Positions 9,980 to 18,467 of a stretch of 64,000 bases of DNA are shown one piece after another. Numbering within the stretch: the first letter of the stretch is position 1; every line of letters starts with the position of its first letter. Source of the stretch: Hyphomicrobiales bacterium (lineage in GTDB: Bacteria > Pseudomonadota > Alphaproteobacteria > Rhizobiales > Xanthobacteraceae); the NCBI GenBank assembly GCA_013911975.1, contig JACESF010000011.1:18441-82440 (forward strand). Direction: 5' to 3'. Position numbers and translations under genes: made by a program. The notes under the pieces were generated by a model. That model had not been told where the DNA came from. It saw only the letters and a list, made by a program, of their open reading frames with translations, and made no database searches.

Positions 9980-10001
9980 CTTCCCCGAAGAATGAATGCG
10001 C

Positions 10002-10538
10002 TCAGTCCTCGCCGGACTCGGCGTCGCCTTCGCGCGCCTCGATCTCGGAGGGCATGTCCACCACCACGCGGCGGGCGGCGATGTCCACCAGGGGCACGGC
10101 GGCCTTGGTGAAGGGGACGAGCTGGGTCTTGCCGCCGTCCACCGGGGCATATTCCAGGATGTCGCCGGCGCCGAAATCGAACATGCCCGTCACCGTGCCG
10201 AGCCGCGCGCCCGCGGGGTCTTCCACCGACAGGCCGAGCAGGTCGGCGTGGTAGAAGGTGTCCTCGTCCTCGGCGGGCGGAAGGGCGTCGCGGGCCACAT
10301 AGAGATCGGTATTGGTGAGGGTCTCGGCGGCATTGCGGTCGTCCACGCCCTTCAGGCGGGCGACGAAATGGTCCTTGGCGGCGCGCAGCGTCGTGAGGCG
10401 GAACGCCCGCGCGCCCGAGGCGTCGGTCAGCGCATAGTCCAGCAGCGCCGCCGGGTCCTCCCCGAAGGCGAACAGGCGCACCTCGCCCCGCACGCCATGG
10501 GGGGCGCCGATGCGGGCGATGAGGACGCGGTCGGTCAT
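10002..10538 (-). CDS. rimM: Ribosome maturation factor RimM
   Basis: RimM is a 30S assembly factor that binds ribosomal protein S19 and helps mature the 16S 3' domain. The protein has 178 residues, with the N-terminal RimM barrel (RVLIARIGAPHGVRGEVRLF) and the C-terminal PRC-barrel (FYHADLLGLSVED through LVPFTKAAVPLVDI). A disordered acidic tail closes the protein. It is the last gene of the ffh-rpsP-rimM run. trmD, which normally follows, is absent here; the next gene is convergent. Confidence 0.95.
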   Translation of the reverse strand: MTDRVLIARIGAPHGVRGEVRLFAFGEDPAALLDYALTDASGARAFRLTTLRAAKDHFVARLKGVDDRNAAETLTNTDLYVARDALPPAEDEDTFYHADLLGLSVEDPAGARLGTVTGMFDFGAGDILEYAPVDGGKTQLVPFTKAAVPLVDIAARRVVVDMPSEIEAREGDAESGED

Positions 10539-10751
10539 GATGCGCTCGAATGGGCTTGAGGGACGACGGGCCGGAGCATCCGCCGCGAACCGCTTCCCGC
10601 CAGGGGAAGGCAGATATCATCGGGCGCGCGGCGCGCTTGGCCCGTGCGGGCGCCCGGTCGGGCGGCGCCATGCCTCGCAAGGCGGCGCCGGGGATCCGCG
10701 CCCCGGCGCCTGACAAGATCAGGCCCCGGGACGGGAAGGAACGGGTCGCAC

Positions 10752-10771
10752 CCCGCATGGAGCCATGCGGG
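10752..10771 (-). terminator. Hairpin between rpsP and rimM
   Basis: CCCGCATGG-AG-CCATGCGGG forms a 9-bp perfect dyad 17 bp after the rpsP stop. There is no U-run. It sits in an unusually long (250 bp) gap for this operon and could attenuate transcription into rimM or stabilise rpsP mRNA. Confidence 0.45.
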
Positions 10772-10788
10772 ATGTGCGCAGTCCGGCC

Positions 10789-11157
10789 TCACTCGGCGGA
10801 AGCGGCTTCCTCGGCGGCGGCAGCGGCCTTCTTGGCCTTCTCGGCGGCGCGCTCCTGCGCCTTCTTGCCGGGGGCGGCCTTCTCGGGGTTATTGCGCGCT
10901 TCGCGCTTCAGCAGGCCCTGCGCGTCCAGGAAGCGGGCGACGCGGTCGGTGGGCTGGGCGCCCTTTTCGAGCCACGCCTTGGCCTTCTCCACGTCGAGCG
11001 TGAAGCGGTTCTCGGCATCCTTGGGCAGGAGCGGGTTGAAGGTGCCGATCTTCTCGATGAAGCGGCCGTCGCGGGGCGAGCGGGCGTCGGCGACCACGAT
11101 GCGGTAATAGGGGCGCTTCTTGGCGCCGCCGCGGGCGAGGCGGATCTTCAGGGACAT
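10789..11157 (-). CDS. rpsP: 30S ribosomal protein S16
   Basis: This small-subunit protein is needed for 30S assembly. It begins [44 protein letters not shown] (core about residues 1-80), which is diagnostic. A 40-residue Lys/Ala/Glu-rich tail follows, as is common in Hyphomicrobiales. It lies 86 bp after ffh and upstream of rimM on the same strand. Confidence 0.97.
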   Translation of the reverse strand: MSLKIRLARGGAKKRPYYRIVVADARSPRDGRFIEKIGTFNPLLPKDAENRFTLDVEKAKAWLEKGAQPTDRVARFLDAQGLLKREARNNPEKAAPGKKAQERAAEKAKKAAAAAEEAASAE

Positions 11158-11243
11158 GGGTCTTTTCCTTTCAAGGTCTCGTTCGGTTCAGTCTCTGGTG
11201 CCGGGCAAGCCCGGCGGGGTCATGGGGCTGCGCGGGGCAGCCG

Positions 11244-12785
11244 TCATTTCTTCTTCGGGCCACCGAGGCCGGGCAGGCCCTTCGGCAGGCCCCCGAGGCC
11301 GGGCAGGCCGCCGGGGAAGGTGGGGGGCAATCCCGAGGGCGCTCCCTTGCCGAGGCCGGGCATAGTGGGCGGCAGGCCGCCGCCCGGCATCTTCTCGGCC
11401 ATCTGCTGGATCTGCTCGGGCGAGGGCGCGCCGCCGCCCATGCCGAACATGTTGGCGAGGCCCGCCAGCGGGCCGCGCTTGCCGGCAGCGCCGCCCATGG
11501 CCTTCATCATGTCGGCCATCTGGCGGTGCATCTTCAGCAGGCGGTTGATCTCCTCGACCTTGGTGCCGGAGCCGGAGGCCACGCGGCGCTTGCGGGAGGC
11601 ATCGAGAACCTTGGGGTTCTTGCGCTCCTGGCGGGTCATGGAATTGATGATGGCCACCTGCCGCTTGAACACCTTGTCGTCGATGTTCGCGGCGGCGATC
11701 TGGTTCTTCACCTTGGCGACGCCGGGCAACATGCCCATGAGCCCGTTCATGCCGCCGAGCTTCTGCATCTGGTGGAGCTGGTCGCGCAGGTCGTCGAGGT
11801 CGAACGCGCCCTTGCGCATCTTCTCGGCGGTGGCCTTGGCCTTCTCGATGTCGATATTCTCGACGGCCTTTTCCACCAGGGCGACCACGTCGCCCATGCC
11901 GAGGATGCGGCCGGCCACGCGCTTGGGATCGAAATCCTCCAGCGCGTCCATCTTTTCGCCGGTGCCCATGAGCTTGATGGGCTTGCCGGTGACGGCGCGC
12001 ATGGAGAGGGCGGCGCCGCCGCGCCCGTCGCCGTCGGCGCGGGTCAGCACGATGCCGGTGAGGCCCACGCGGCCGTCGAACGCCTTGGCGGTGTTCACCG
12101 CGTCCTGGCCGGTGAGGCTGTCGGCCACCAGCAGCACTTCGTGGGGCTGGGTGGCGGCCTTCACCTCGGCCACCTCGGCCATGAGGGCCTCGTCCAGGGT
12201 GACGCGGCCGGCGGTGTCCAGCATCACCACGTCGTAATTGCCGAAGCGCGCGGCTTCCATGGCGCGCTTGGCGATCTGGATCGCGCTCTGGCCGGCGACG
12301 ATGGGCAGGGTCGCGACGCCCACCTGGGTACCCAGCGTCGCCAATTGCTCCATGGCGGCGGGACGGCGGGTGTCCAGCGAGGCCATGAGGACGCGGCGCT
12401 TGCCCTTCTCGGTCAGGCGCTTGGCGATCTTGGCGGTGGAGGTGGTCTTGCCCGAGCCCTGGAGGCCGACCATCAGGATCGGCACGGGGGCGGGGGCGTT
12501 GAGGTCGATGGGCTCGGCGTCCGACCCCAGCATGGCGACCAGCTCGTCATTGACGATCTTGACCACCATCTGGCCGGGGGTGACGGATTTCACCACCTCC
12601 ACGCCGATGGCGCGCTCGCGCACCTTGTCCGTGAAGGCGCGCACCACGTCGAGGGCGACGTCCGCCTCGATCAGGGCACGGCGCACCTCGCGCATGGCTT
12701 CCCCGACATCGGCCTCGCTGAGCGCGCCGCGCCGCTTGAGCTTATCGAGTATGCCGCCGAGGCGGTCGGAAAGGCTGTCGAACAT
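11244..12785 (-). CDS. ffh: Signal recognition particle protein Ffh (SRP54)
   Basis: Ffh is the GTPase of the signal recognition particle; it binds 4.5S RNA and signal sequences and delivers ribosomes to FtsY. It has 513 residues from the ATG at 12785 (MFDSLSDRLGGILDKLKRRG). The N domain is at 1-90. The G domain contains GLQGSGKTTSTAKIA and DTAGR. The C-terminal M domain is rich in methionine and ends in a Gly/Pro/Met/Leu-rich low-complexity tail and a basic KKK end. An upstream in-frame extension to 12956 was rejected because it lacks family residues. Confidence 0.97.
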   Translation of the reverse strand: MFDSLSDRLGGILDKLKRRGALSEADVGEAMREVRRALIEADVALDVVRAFTDKVRERAIGVEVVKSVTPGQMVVKIVNDELVAMLGSDAEPIDLNAPAPVPILMVGLQGSGKTTSTAKIAKRLTEKGKRRVLMASLDTRRPAAMEQLATLGTQVGVATLPIVAGQSAIQIAKRAMEAARFGNYDVVMLDTAGRVTLDEALMAEVAEVKAATQPHEVLLVADSLTGQDAVNTAKAFDGRVGLTGIVLTRADGDGRGGAALSMRAVTGKPIKLMGTGEKMDALEDFDPKRVAGRILGMGDVVALVEKAVENIDIEKAKATAEKMRKGAFDLDDLRDQLHQMQKLGGMNGLMGMLPGVAKVKNQIAAANIDDKVFKRQVAIINSMTRQERKNPKVLDASRKRRVASGSGTKVEEINRLLKMHRQMADMMKAMGGAAGKRGPLAGLANMFGMGGGAPSPEQIQQMAEKMPGGGLPPTMPGLGKGAPSGLPPTFPGGLPGLGGLPKGLPGLGGPKKK

Positions 12786-13074
12786 GGGTCCGTCCGGTCG
12801 CCCCCGGCCTTGCGGCCGGGGAGGGGTTTCGCGAGGATGCGCCCAACGCCGAGCGCGCCCGAGGGCGCGGCGCGCTGTCGGGCGGTGGCCTCCGGGATCG
12901 GGTCCCGGTCGGCTGGATCGGCGTGGCCGTCCTCTTGAAGAGCGCGCTAATAGCACCGGGAAGGCGGCGAGACAATGGCGGCGCCGTCGCAGCGGGCGAG
13001 AGGCCGGTTCACGGGCCTTGCCACTGCGGCTGTGACCGGATCAGATCGGCGCGGGCTGCACGCGAGGTCGGACC

Positions 13075-13485
13075 ATGATCACCCTGCGGATCGTCATCGA
13101 GCAGCCGGTCGTGGGCGTGCTCCACAGTCTTCAGGCCAAGGATGAGTCGCCGCTCGACGCGAAGCAGTCGCGCGAGGGTGAGGCGCTCTCGTTCGATGTC
13201 CAGGTCCGGGTGGAGCCGGGGCCGAAATTCTTCGGCGACCAGGTGCGCCGGGAAGGCCCCGTGCGCCGGTTCGTCTATATCCGGATCGGCCAACTGGCCG
13301 GAGACCCGTCCTCGCCCTGGTCCCGCCGGATGAAGATCGACATCCACGATCTGGACGAGGCCTTGCTGGCGGGTGCGGCCGAAAGGGGCGCCGTGATCGA
13401 GACCACTGTGATCGGCACCGGCAAGGACGGCACGCCCGCTTGCGCCACGGTGCGGCCGGTGGGACGGCGCCTCGTGGAGCGGTAA
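13075..13485 (+). CDS. Small protein, DUF5990-like
   Basis: This is a 136-residue soluble protein beginning MITLRIVIEQPVVGVLHSLQ. The later FVYIRIGQLAGDPSSPWSRRMKI segment fits my recollection of the DUF5990 family, whose function is unknown. The ATG has GAGG at suitable spacing. No signal peptide or membrane span is visible. It is isolated: ffh is divergent about 290 bp away, a gap in which I see no other feature, and the anti-sigma gene is convergent 46 bp downstream. Confidence 0.7.
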   Translation: MITLRIVIEQPVVGVLHSLQAKDESPLDAKQSREGEALSFDVQVRVEPGPKFFGDQVRREGPVRRFVYIRIGQLAGDPSSPWSRRMKIDIHDLDEALLAGAAERGAVIETTVIGTGKDGTPACATVRPVGRRLVER

Positions 13486-13531
13486 GCGGCGGCGCGCCGC
13501 CGTTCGATTCACACCGCCCCGGCCGGGAGGC

Positions 13532-14356
13532 TCACAAAGCGAGGCTGGTCGTCCCCTTCATGAGGATCGGGCCGGTGGGACGGCCGATGGGCGAGCCGCC
13601 GCGCGGCTCCAGGGTGATCTCGAACAATTGGTCGGGCGCGGTGCGCGGCAGGTTCTTCAGGTCGAGCCGGATGCGGCGCGCCTCGTTCGACAGGCCGATG
13701 GAAACCGGCCCGCGCGCGGGGTCCCACAAGGTCCAGACCTCCAGGACGCGCCCGTCCGGCACGGCGATGGAGCGCAGAGGAATGAGGTCCGCCGTGCCGT
13801 CCGCATAGGCGTTCACCACGGCGGCCGGCTCACCCTGGGGGCCCATGAGCACGGCCACGAGCCGGGGCTGCGGCGGTCCCGAGAAGGGGCCGAAGGCGAT
13901 GCCCAGCGCAAGCAGGAGGGTTGCGGCCATGCCGGCAAGGCCGGTGGCGCGCCACAGGGCGAGATGGTCCCAGAGCCGCGGCCCCTTCGCGGGCGCCCCG
14001 CGCCCCGTGCGCGGCGCTCCGGTGGCGCCCGTCACGCCACTTGCGCCCGTCACCCGGGTGCCCTCGGCCGCGTGGGACGCACGGTCGGAGAGAAGGGGCG
14101 ATGCCTCAGGGGCTTCCGCCGTGCCGTCCAGCGTCGCGACGATGCGGGCCAGCAAGGCGGGGTCCGCCACCCCTTCGGCGGCGGTGAAGTCCAGTTCGGC
14201 GAGGCGTTCCCGCCAGCGCTCCACCCGGGCCGCGAAGTCGGAATCCGTGCGGATGCGTTCAACCGCGCGCACTTCCTCCGGGGGGTCGAGAAGCCCGAGC
14301 ACATGCTCGGCCGCCAGCAGGTCGATCTCGTCGGGGTGCGGATCGCGCGCCGTCAT
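13532..14356 (-). CDS. Anti-sigma factor, RskA/ChrR-type membrane protein
   Basis: This protein likely sequesters the ECF sigma factor encoded immediately upstream. It has 274 residues from the ATG at 14356, whose ATGA overlaps the sigma stop codon, implying translational coupling. The N-terminal cytoplasmic anti-sigma domain reads HPDEIDLLAAEHVLGLLDPPE. A single membrane segment follows near residues 140-165 (GLAGMAATLLLALGIAFG). The periplasmic RskA-like domain contains GRVLEVWTLWDPARGPVSIG. By analogy with SigK-RskA, release may need regulated proteolysis; the inducing signal is unknown. Confidence 0.88.
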   Translation of the reverse strand: MTARDPHPDEIDLLAAEHVLGLLDPPEEVRAVERIRTDSDFAARVERWRERLAELDFTAAEGVADPALLARIVATLDGTAEAPEASPLLSDRASHAAEGTRVTGASGVTGATGAPRTGRGAPAKGPRLWDHLALWRATGLAGMAATLLLALGIAFGPFSGPPQPRLVAVLMGPQGEPAAVVNAYADGTADLIPLRSIAVPDGRVLEVWTLWDPARGPVSIGLSNEARRIRLDLKNLPRTAPDQLFEITLEPRGGSPIGRPTGPILMKGTTSLAL

Positions 14357-14913
14357 GCGAGGCACTCCCGCAGGGAGAGGAGCGAGCGGCGGACCCAGGA
14401 TTTCATGGTGCCGAGCGGCACACCGAAGCGCCCGGCGAGTTCGCCATGGGTCAGGCCGTTCACATAAGCCAGCAGGATGGCGGCGCGGCGCGGCGCCTCC
14501 AGCCGCTCCAGGCAGGCCCGCAGGCGCCCGGATTCCGACAGGCGCAGCATGGCGCCTTCCGGGCTTTCCTCCGGCGCCTCCAGGCCCAGCACCTCGAAAT
14601 CCTCGGTCAGGTCGATGCGCGCTTCGCCGCGCAGGATGTTCAGGGAGCGATGGCGCACGATGGCGTAGATCCAGGTCCGCCCGCCGCCGCGCGCGGGATC
14701 GAACGTGGCCGCCTGCCGCCAGATCTGGACGAAACTGTCATGCACCGCCTCTTCCGCCAGCGCGTCGCGCCGCAGGATGCGCCGGGCGACCCCCAGCATG
14801 CGGGCGGCCTCTCGGGCATAGAGCGCGTGCAGCGCCGCCCGTTCGCCGCTCGCACAGGCGCGCAGCGTGGCGTCGAAATCGAAGGCGTCATCAGGTTCGG
14901 ACGGTGCCGGCAT
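14353..14913 (-). CDS. ECF RNA polymerase sigma factor (SigK-like)
   Basis: This is a group IV sigma factor with region 2 (LHALYAREAARMLGVARRIL ... EEAVHDSFVQIWRQA) and region 4 (RRAAILLAYVNGLTHGELA ... PLGTMKSWVRRSLLSL). The start at 14913 is chosen for GGGAGG upstream (186 residues); 12 bp further upstream another in-frame codon is possible. It is overlapped by its anti-sigma gene. The promoter just upstream is nearly identical to the promoter of the divergent DUF4394 gene, which implies autoregulation and a direct target. Confidence 0.93.
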   Translation of the reverse strand: MPAPSEPDDAFDFDATLRACASGERAALHALYAREAARMLGVARRILRRDALAEEAVHDSFVQIWRQAATFDPARGGGRTWIYAIVRHRSLNILRGEARIDLTEDFEVLGLEAPEESPEGAMLRLSESGRLRACLERLEAPRRAAILLAYVNGLTHGELAGRFGVPLGTMKSWVRRSLLSLRECLA

Positions 14914-14935
14914 CGGACCTCCCACGGGTTGGGGA

Positions 14936-14967
14936 GGTTACACGGCGGCGGGCGCCCTGGATGCAGG
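14936..14967 (-). promoter_or_regulatory. ECF-type promoter of the sigma/anti-sigma operon
   Basis: Read on the minus strand: CCTGCATCC (14967-14959), 15 bp, then GTGTAACC (14943-14936). The -10-like element CGTGTA ends about 25 bp before the sigma start. The same bipartite motif occurs in the opposite direction for the DUF4394 gene. The -35 part resembles the CATCC core reported for SigK-type promoters. Confidence 0.75.
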
Positions 14968-15003
14968 TCGGTGCGCCCGGCCGGGGAAATTTTTCGTGCG
15001 GCG

Positions 15004-15035
15004 CCTGCATCCGTCCGCCACGCCGGCGTGTAGCC
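15004..15035 (+). promoter_or_regulatory. ECF-type promoter of the DUF4394 gene
   Basis: CCTGCATCC (15004-15012), 15 bp, then GTGTAGCC (15028-15035). It differs from the divergent sigma promoter by one base within 17 conserved positions and has identical spacing. The expected transcript start is about 40 nt before the DUF4394 ATG. Confidence 0.75.
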
Positions 15036-15079
15036 CCTGTGACCGGCCCGCATGGCCGGCCGGAAAAGGGAGACACATC

Positions 15080-15862
15080 ATGCTCAAGTCCGCTTTCCTC
15101 GCCGCCCTGCTGTCCACCACCGCCGTCGCGGCCGTGCAGGCGCAGTCCGTCGCCGCCCTCACCGGGGACGACACCATCGTCATGGTGGACGCCGCCGCCA
15201 AGACGGCAGGCAAGAGCTGGAAGATCAGCGGCATCACCGGAAAGGTTCTGGGGATCGACGTGCGTCCCGCCGACGGGATGCTCTATGCGGTGGTGGACGA
15301 CGGCTCCGTGGTGACCATCGACACCGCCACCGGCAAGGCCACTGCGAAGGCGAAGCTGGAGAGCATGCTCCCGGCTGGCGTCATGGCGACCGTGGACTTC
15401 AACCCGGTCGCCGACCGCCTGCGCCTCATCGGGTCCGACGGCACGAACCTGCGGGTGAACGTGGACGACGGGAAGGTCATCCGCGATGGCAACCTCAACT
15501 TCTCCGGCACCGACACGATGAAGGAGATGAAGCCGAACGTGGTGGCGGGCGCCTACACCAACTCCATGAAGGGCGCGAAGGAAACCGCGCTGTTCGACAT
15601 CGACGCCTCCGGCGCGCTCGTGAAGCAGGCGCCTCCCAATGACGGCGTGCTGAACACGGTGGGCAAGCTCGGCGTGCCGGGCAAGGGCGTGGCCTTCGAC
15701 ATCGTCTCGGACGGCAATGGCGGCAATGCCGCGTGGCTCATGTCCGGCGACACGCTCTATAAGGTGGACCTCGCCACCGGCACGGCCACGGCGGCGGGCA
15801 AGATCGCCGGGCTCTCGGGCACGGTGCGCGATATCGCCATCCTGCCCGCCAAGGCCATGTGA
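15080..15862 (+). CDS. DUF4394 secreted protein, probable ECF target
   Basis: This 260-residue protein has a signal peptide (cleavage near AVQAQS). The mature part is a repeated beta-strand pattern typical of DUF4394, a propeller-like family of unknown function: LTGDDTIVMVDA, VLGIDVRPADGMLYAVVDDG, DFNPVADRLRLIGSDGTNLR and LFDIDASGALVKQAPPNDG. It is likely periplasmic or extracellular. It is divergent from the sigma/anti-sigma pair and carries the same promoter motif, so it is probably the main local effector of that system. Confidence 0.87.
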   Translation: MLKSAFLAALLSTTAVAAVQAQSVAALTGDDTIVMVDAAAKTAGKSWKISGITGKVLGIDVRPADGMLYAVVDDGSVVTIDTATGKATAKAKLESMLPAGVMATVDFNPVADRLRLIGSDGTNLRVNVDDGKVIRDGNLNFSGTDTMKEMKPNVVAGAYTNSMKGAKETALFDIDASGALVKQAPPNDGVLNTVGKLGVPGKGVAFDIVSDGNGGNAAWLMSGDTLYKVDLATGTATAAGKIAGLSGTVRDIAILPAKAM

Positions 15863-15870
15863 CGGCGCTG

Positions 15871-15911
15871 CGGCCCATCCCTCCGCTTCGGCGGGCGCGG
15901 GGTGGGCCGCT
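15871..15911. terminator. Hairpin between convergent DUF4394 gene and the next gene
   Basis: The arms at 15871-15882 and 15900-15911 pair over 12 bp with one G-T wobble and enclose a second small stem (CCGCTTCGGCGG). It is located between two converging stop codons. No U-run is seen. Confidence 0.5.
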
Positions 15912-15913
15912 CC

Positions 15914-16843
15914 TCATTCCCCGGCGAACGGGCCGAACACCATGTCCGGCGCGCTGGTGTTGTGGCGCGAGGGCGAGATGCGCCCGGCCCATAGTTCCAA
16001 GGCGGGGCCGCCGGGGAAATCCATGATGGGGGCCTCGCGCCAGCCCTTCGCGCCCGGCGGCTTCCAGGCCACGGCGGCCGCGTCGTTGTTGAAGGCGGTC
16101 ACATACATGGAGCGCAGCGCCGCGAAAGGATGGGCGGCGATGGGGGCGGACAGGGTGATGTCCAGCACCTGCCGCTCCCGGTCCAGCGTGGCGATGCGCA
16201 TGGCGGCCGAGAAGCCCGCCTGGAAGCCCAGGGTGAAGGTGGCGCTGGCGGGGTCGAACGCCACCTCCTTCAACCGCACCACCGGGCGCCCCTCCACCTC
16301 CACCGGGCCGAGGAGGAAGGAGGAGCCATAGGCCGCCTCCTTGAGATGGGCCGGGGGCAGGGGGCGGGCGCGCCAGTAGCCGTCCGGCGGATAGAAGACC
16401 AGCGCCTCGTAGCGCCCGCGCGGCGTCGTGGCGAAGAGCTGCACCATGTGCAGCCCCTCGAACGTGCGGCCCGCCACCCGCACGGGCACCACGGGCGCCC
16501 GCCAGAACGAGGCGAAGGTGAAGCCCACAAGGCGGAAGCGCTTGTCGGAATAGAGCACCTGCGTGCTCGGCTTGGCGGGCACGGCGGGGTCGCCGGTCAT
16601 GTCGCACTGGGTCCAGTCGGGCGCGGTGCGGTCGGCGGTGAGGGTGCCGAGATAGGCCGGGTGCACCGCCTCGACGCGCAGGCGCCGGACGGCGGGCGAG
16701 GCGAAGGTGAGCGCCACATTGTCTTTCTCCGCGCACAGCACGGGCACGCTGTCGTTGCGCACCTCCACGGCGAGCGGGGCGGACAGGGCGGGGGCCGCGA
16801 GGGCGAGAAGGGCCGCGAGGGCGAGGGGGATGCGAAACGCCAT
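15914..16843 (-). CDS. Secreted protein of unknown function
   Basis: This 309-residue protein has a signal peptide ending APALSA. I do not recognise the family. The mature part has a single Cys pair candidate (PVLCAEKD and TQCDMTGD) and several aromatic beta-type segments (GFTFASFWRAPVVPVRV, YEALVFYPPDGYWRARPLPP). It ends near WAGRISPSRHNTSAPDMVFG. It is probably periplasmic. It follows gabD on the same strand but is separated from it by a terminator, so it is likely transcribed separately. Confidence 0.7.
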   Translation of the reverse strand: MAFRIPLALAALLALAAPALSAPLAVEVRNDSVPVLCAEKDNVALTFASPAVRRLRVEAVHPAYLGTLTADRTAPDWTQCDMTGDPAVPAKPSTQVLYSDKRFRLVGFTFASFWRAPVVPVRVAGRTFEGLHMVQLFATTPRGRYEALVFYPPDGYWRARPLPPAHLKEAAYGSSFLLGPVEVEGRPVVRLKEVAFDPASATFTLGFQAGFSAAMRIATLDRERQVLDITLSAPIAAHPFAALRSMYVTAFNNDAAAVAWKPPGAKGWREAPIMDFPGGPALELWAGRISPSRHNTSAPDMVFGPFAGE

Positions 16844-16863
16844 TCGGACGTCCTCCGGCGGGC

Positions 16864-16897
16864 AAAGAAAAACCGGCCGGGACAGGTCCCGGCCGGT
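16864..16897 (-). terminator. Rho-independent terminator of gabD
   Basis: The 12-bp stem ACCGGCCGGGAC/GTCCCGGCCGGT (16872-16883 with 16886-16897) has A-rich sequence (AAAGAAAAA) on its plus-strand left side. On the minus strand this is a hairpin followed by a U-rich tail, 25 bp after the gabD stop. Confidence 0.85.
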
Positions 16898-16921
16898 GGA
16901 TCTTACGCGAGCGGACGGACG

Positions 16922-18397
16922 TCAGATGCCGCCGATGCAGACATATTTGGTGATCAGATAGTCGTCGCAGCCGTACTTGGAGCCTTCCTTGCCGAAGCCA
17001 CTCTCCTTCACGCCGCCGAAGGGCGCCACCTCGGTGGTGATGACACCCGCATTGACGCCCACCTGCCCGTATTCCAGCCCCTCGGACACGCGGAAGGCGC
17101 GGCCGAGATCCTTGGTGAAGAAGTAGCAGGCGAGGCCGTATTCGGTGGCGTTGGCGAGGCGGATGGCGTCCGCCTCGGTCTCGAACTTGAAGACCGGGGC
17201 CATGGGGCCGAAAATCTCCTCGCGGGAGAATTCCATGTCCGGCGTCGCCCCGGCGATGACGGTGGGCTCAAAGAAGGTGCCGCCCAGCGCGTGGCGATGC
17301 CCGCCCGTCACCACCTTGCCGCCCTTGTCCAGCGCGTCCTTCAGCAGGCGCTCCACCTTGGCGACCGCCTTCTCCTCGATGAGCGGGCCCTGCACCACGC
17401 CCTCCTCCAGGCCGTTGCCCACCTTCAGCGCCTTGGAGGCGGCGGCGAACTTCTCCACGAAGGCGTCATAGATGCCCGCCTGTACATAGAAGCGGTTGGC
17501 GCACACGCAGGTCTGGCCGGCATTGCGATACTTGGAGGCGATCGCGCCTTCCACGGCCTTGTCCAGGTCCGCGTCGTCGAACACCAGGAAGGGCGCGTTG
17601 CCGCCCAGCTCGAAGGAGACCTTCTTCACCGTGTCGGCGCACTGCTTCATCAGCAGCTTGCCCACGGCCGTGGAGCCCGTGAAGGTCAGCTTCTTCACCA
17701 GCGGGTTGGAGGTCATCTCCGCGCCGATGGCCTTGGCATCGCCGATCACGATGTTGATGACGCCCGCCGGGATGCCCGCCATCTCCGCCAGCACGCCCCA
17801 GGCGAGGCCGGAATAGGGGGTGAGCTCCGAGGGCTTGCACACCACGGTGCAGCCCGCCGCCAGCGCCGCGCCGATCTTGCGCGAGAGCATGGAGGACGGG
17901 AAGTTCCAGGGGGTGATGGCCGCCACCACGCCCACCGGCTCCTTGGTCACGAGGATGCGGCGGTCCGCCCAGGGGGAGGGGATGGTGTCGCCATAGATGC
18001 GCCGGGCTTCCTCGGCGAACCAGCGCACATAGGCGGCGGAGGCGCCGACCTCGCCCTTGGCCTCGGCCAGCGGCTTGCCCTGCTCGGTGGTGAGGATGAG
18101 GCCCAGCTCGTCCTGGTTGGCGAGGATGAGGTCGGCCAGCTTGTGCAGCAGCGCGGAGCGCTCGGCGGCGGTCTTGGCGCGCCACGCGGGGAAGGCGGCG
18201 GATGCGGCCTCGATGGCGCGCCGCGTCTCCGCGCCGCCGCCGTCAGGCACCGTGCCCAGCAATGCGCCGGTGGCGGGGTTCGCCACATTGAGGGTTCCAC
18301 CCCCGTCCGCGTCCACCCATTTGCCGCCGATGAGCATCTGCTCGCGCATCAGGGGAAATTCGGGAGCATCACCGGGAATGGGGGCGTGGGCGGTCAT
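16922..18397 (-). CDS. gabD: NAD(P)-dependent succinate-semialdehyde dehydrogenase type aldehyde dehydrogenase
   Basis: The protein oxidises succinate semialdehyde (or a close semialdehyde) to the acid, typically the last step of GABA use. It has 491 residues from the ATG at 18397 (GAGGAAATC before it). Family motifs: GVVAAITPWNFPSSMLSRKIGAAL (cofactor site), FTGSTAVGKLL, catalytic Glu in FELGGNAPFLVFDDAD, and catalytic Cys in RNAGQTCVCANRFYVQ. The C-terminal GGVKESGFGKEGSKYG is typical of GabD. The CVCANR variant, with a Cys pair near the catalytic site, is common in this family. No GABA transaminase is nearby. Confidence 0.9.
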   Translation of the reverse strand: MTAHAPIPGDAPEFPLMREQMLIGGKWVDADGGGTLNVANPATGALLGTVPDGGGAETRRAIEAASAAFPAWRAKTAAERSALLHKLADLILANQDELGLILTTEQGKPLAEAKGEVGASAAYVRWFAEEARRIYGDTIPSPWADRRILVTKEPVGVVAAITPWNFPSSMLSRKIGAALAAGCTVVCKPSELTPYSGLAWGVLAEMAGIPAGVINIVIGDAKAIGAEMTSNPLVKKLTFTGSTAVGKLLMKQCADTVKKVSFELGGNAPFLVFDDADLDKAVEGAIASKYRNAGQTCVCANRFYVQAGIYDAFVEKFAAASKALKVGNGLEEGVVQGPLIEEKAVAKVERLLKDALDKGGKVVTGGHRHALGGTFFEPTVIAGATPDMEFSREEIFGPMAPVFKFETEADAIRLANATEYGLACYFFTKDLGRAFRVSEGLEYGQVGVNAGVITTEVAPFGGVKESGFGKEGSKYGCDDYLITKYVCIGGI

Positions 18398-18467
18398 GAT
18401 TTCCTCGCGCATGCTGGGGCGCCGGCTCGCTGCCGGGCGGTCCGCGACGTGACGTGCGTGCGAAGGA

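Noticed and set aside
14985..14990. GGAAAT as an EcfG-type -35 element upstream of DUF4394
   Set aside because: The nearest CGT element is 21 bp away, too far for GGAAC-N16/17-CGTT, and the CCTGCATCC/GTGTA pair explains both genes better.
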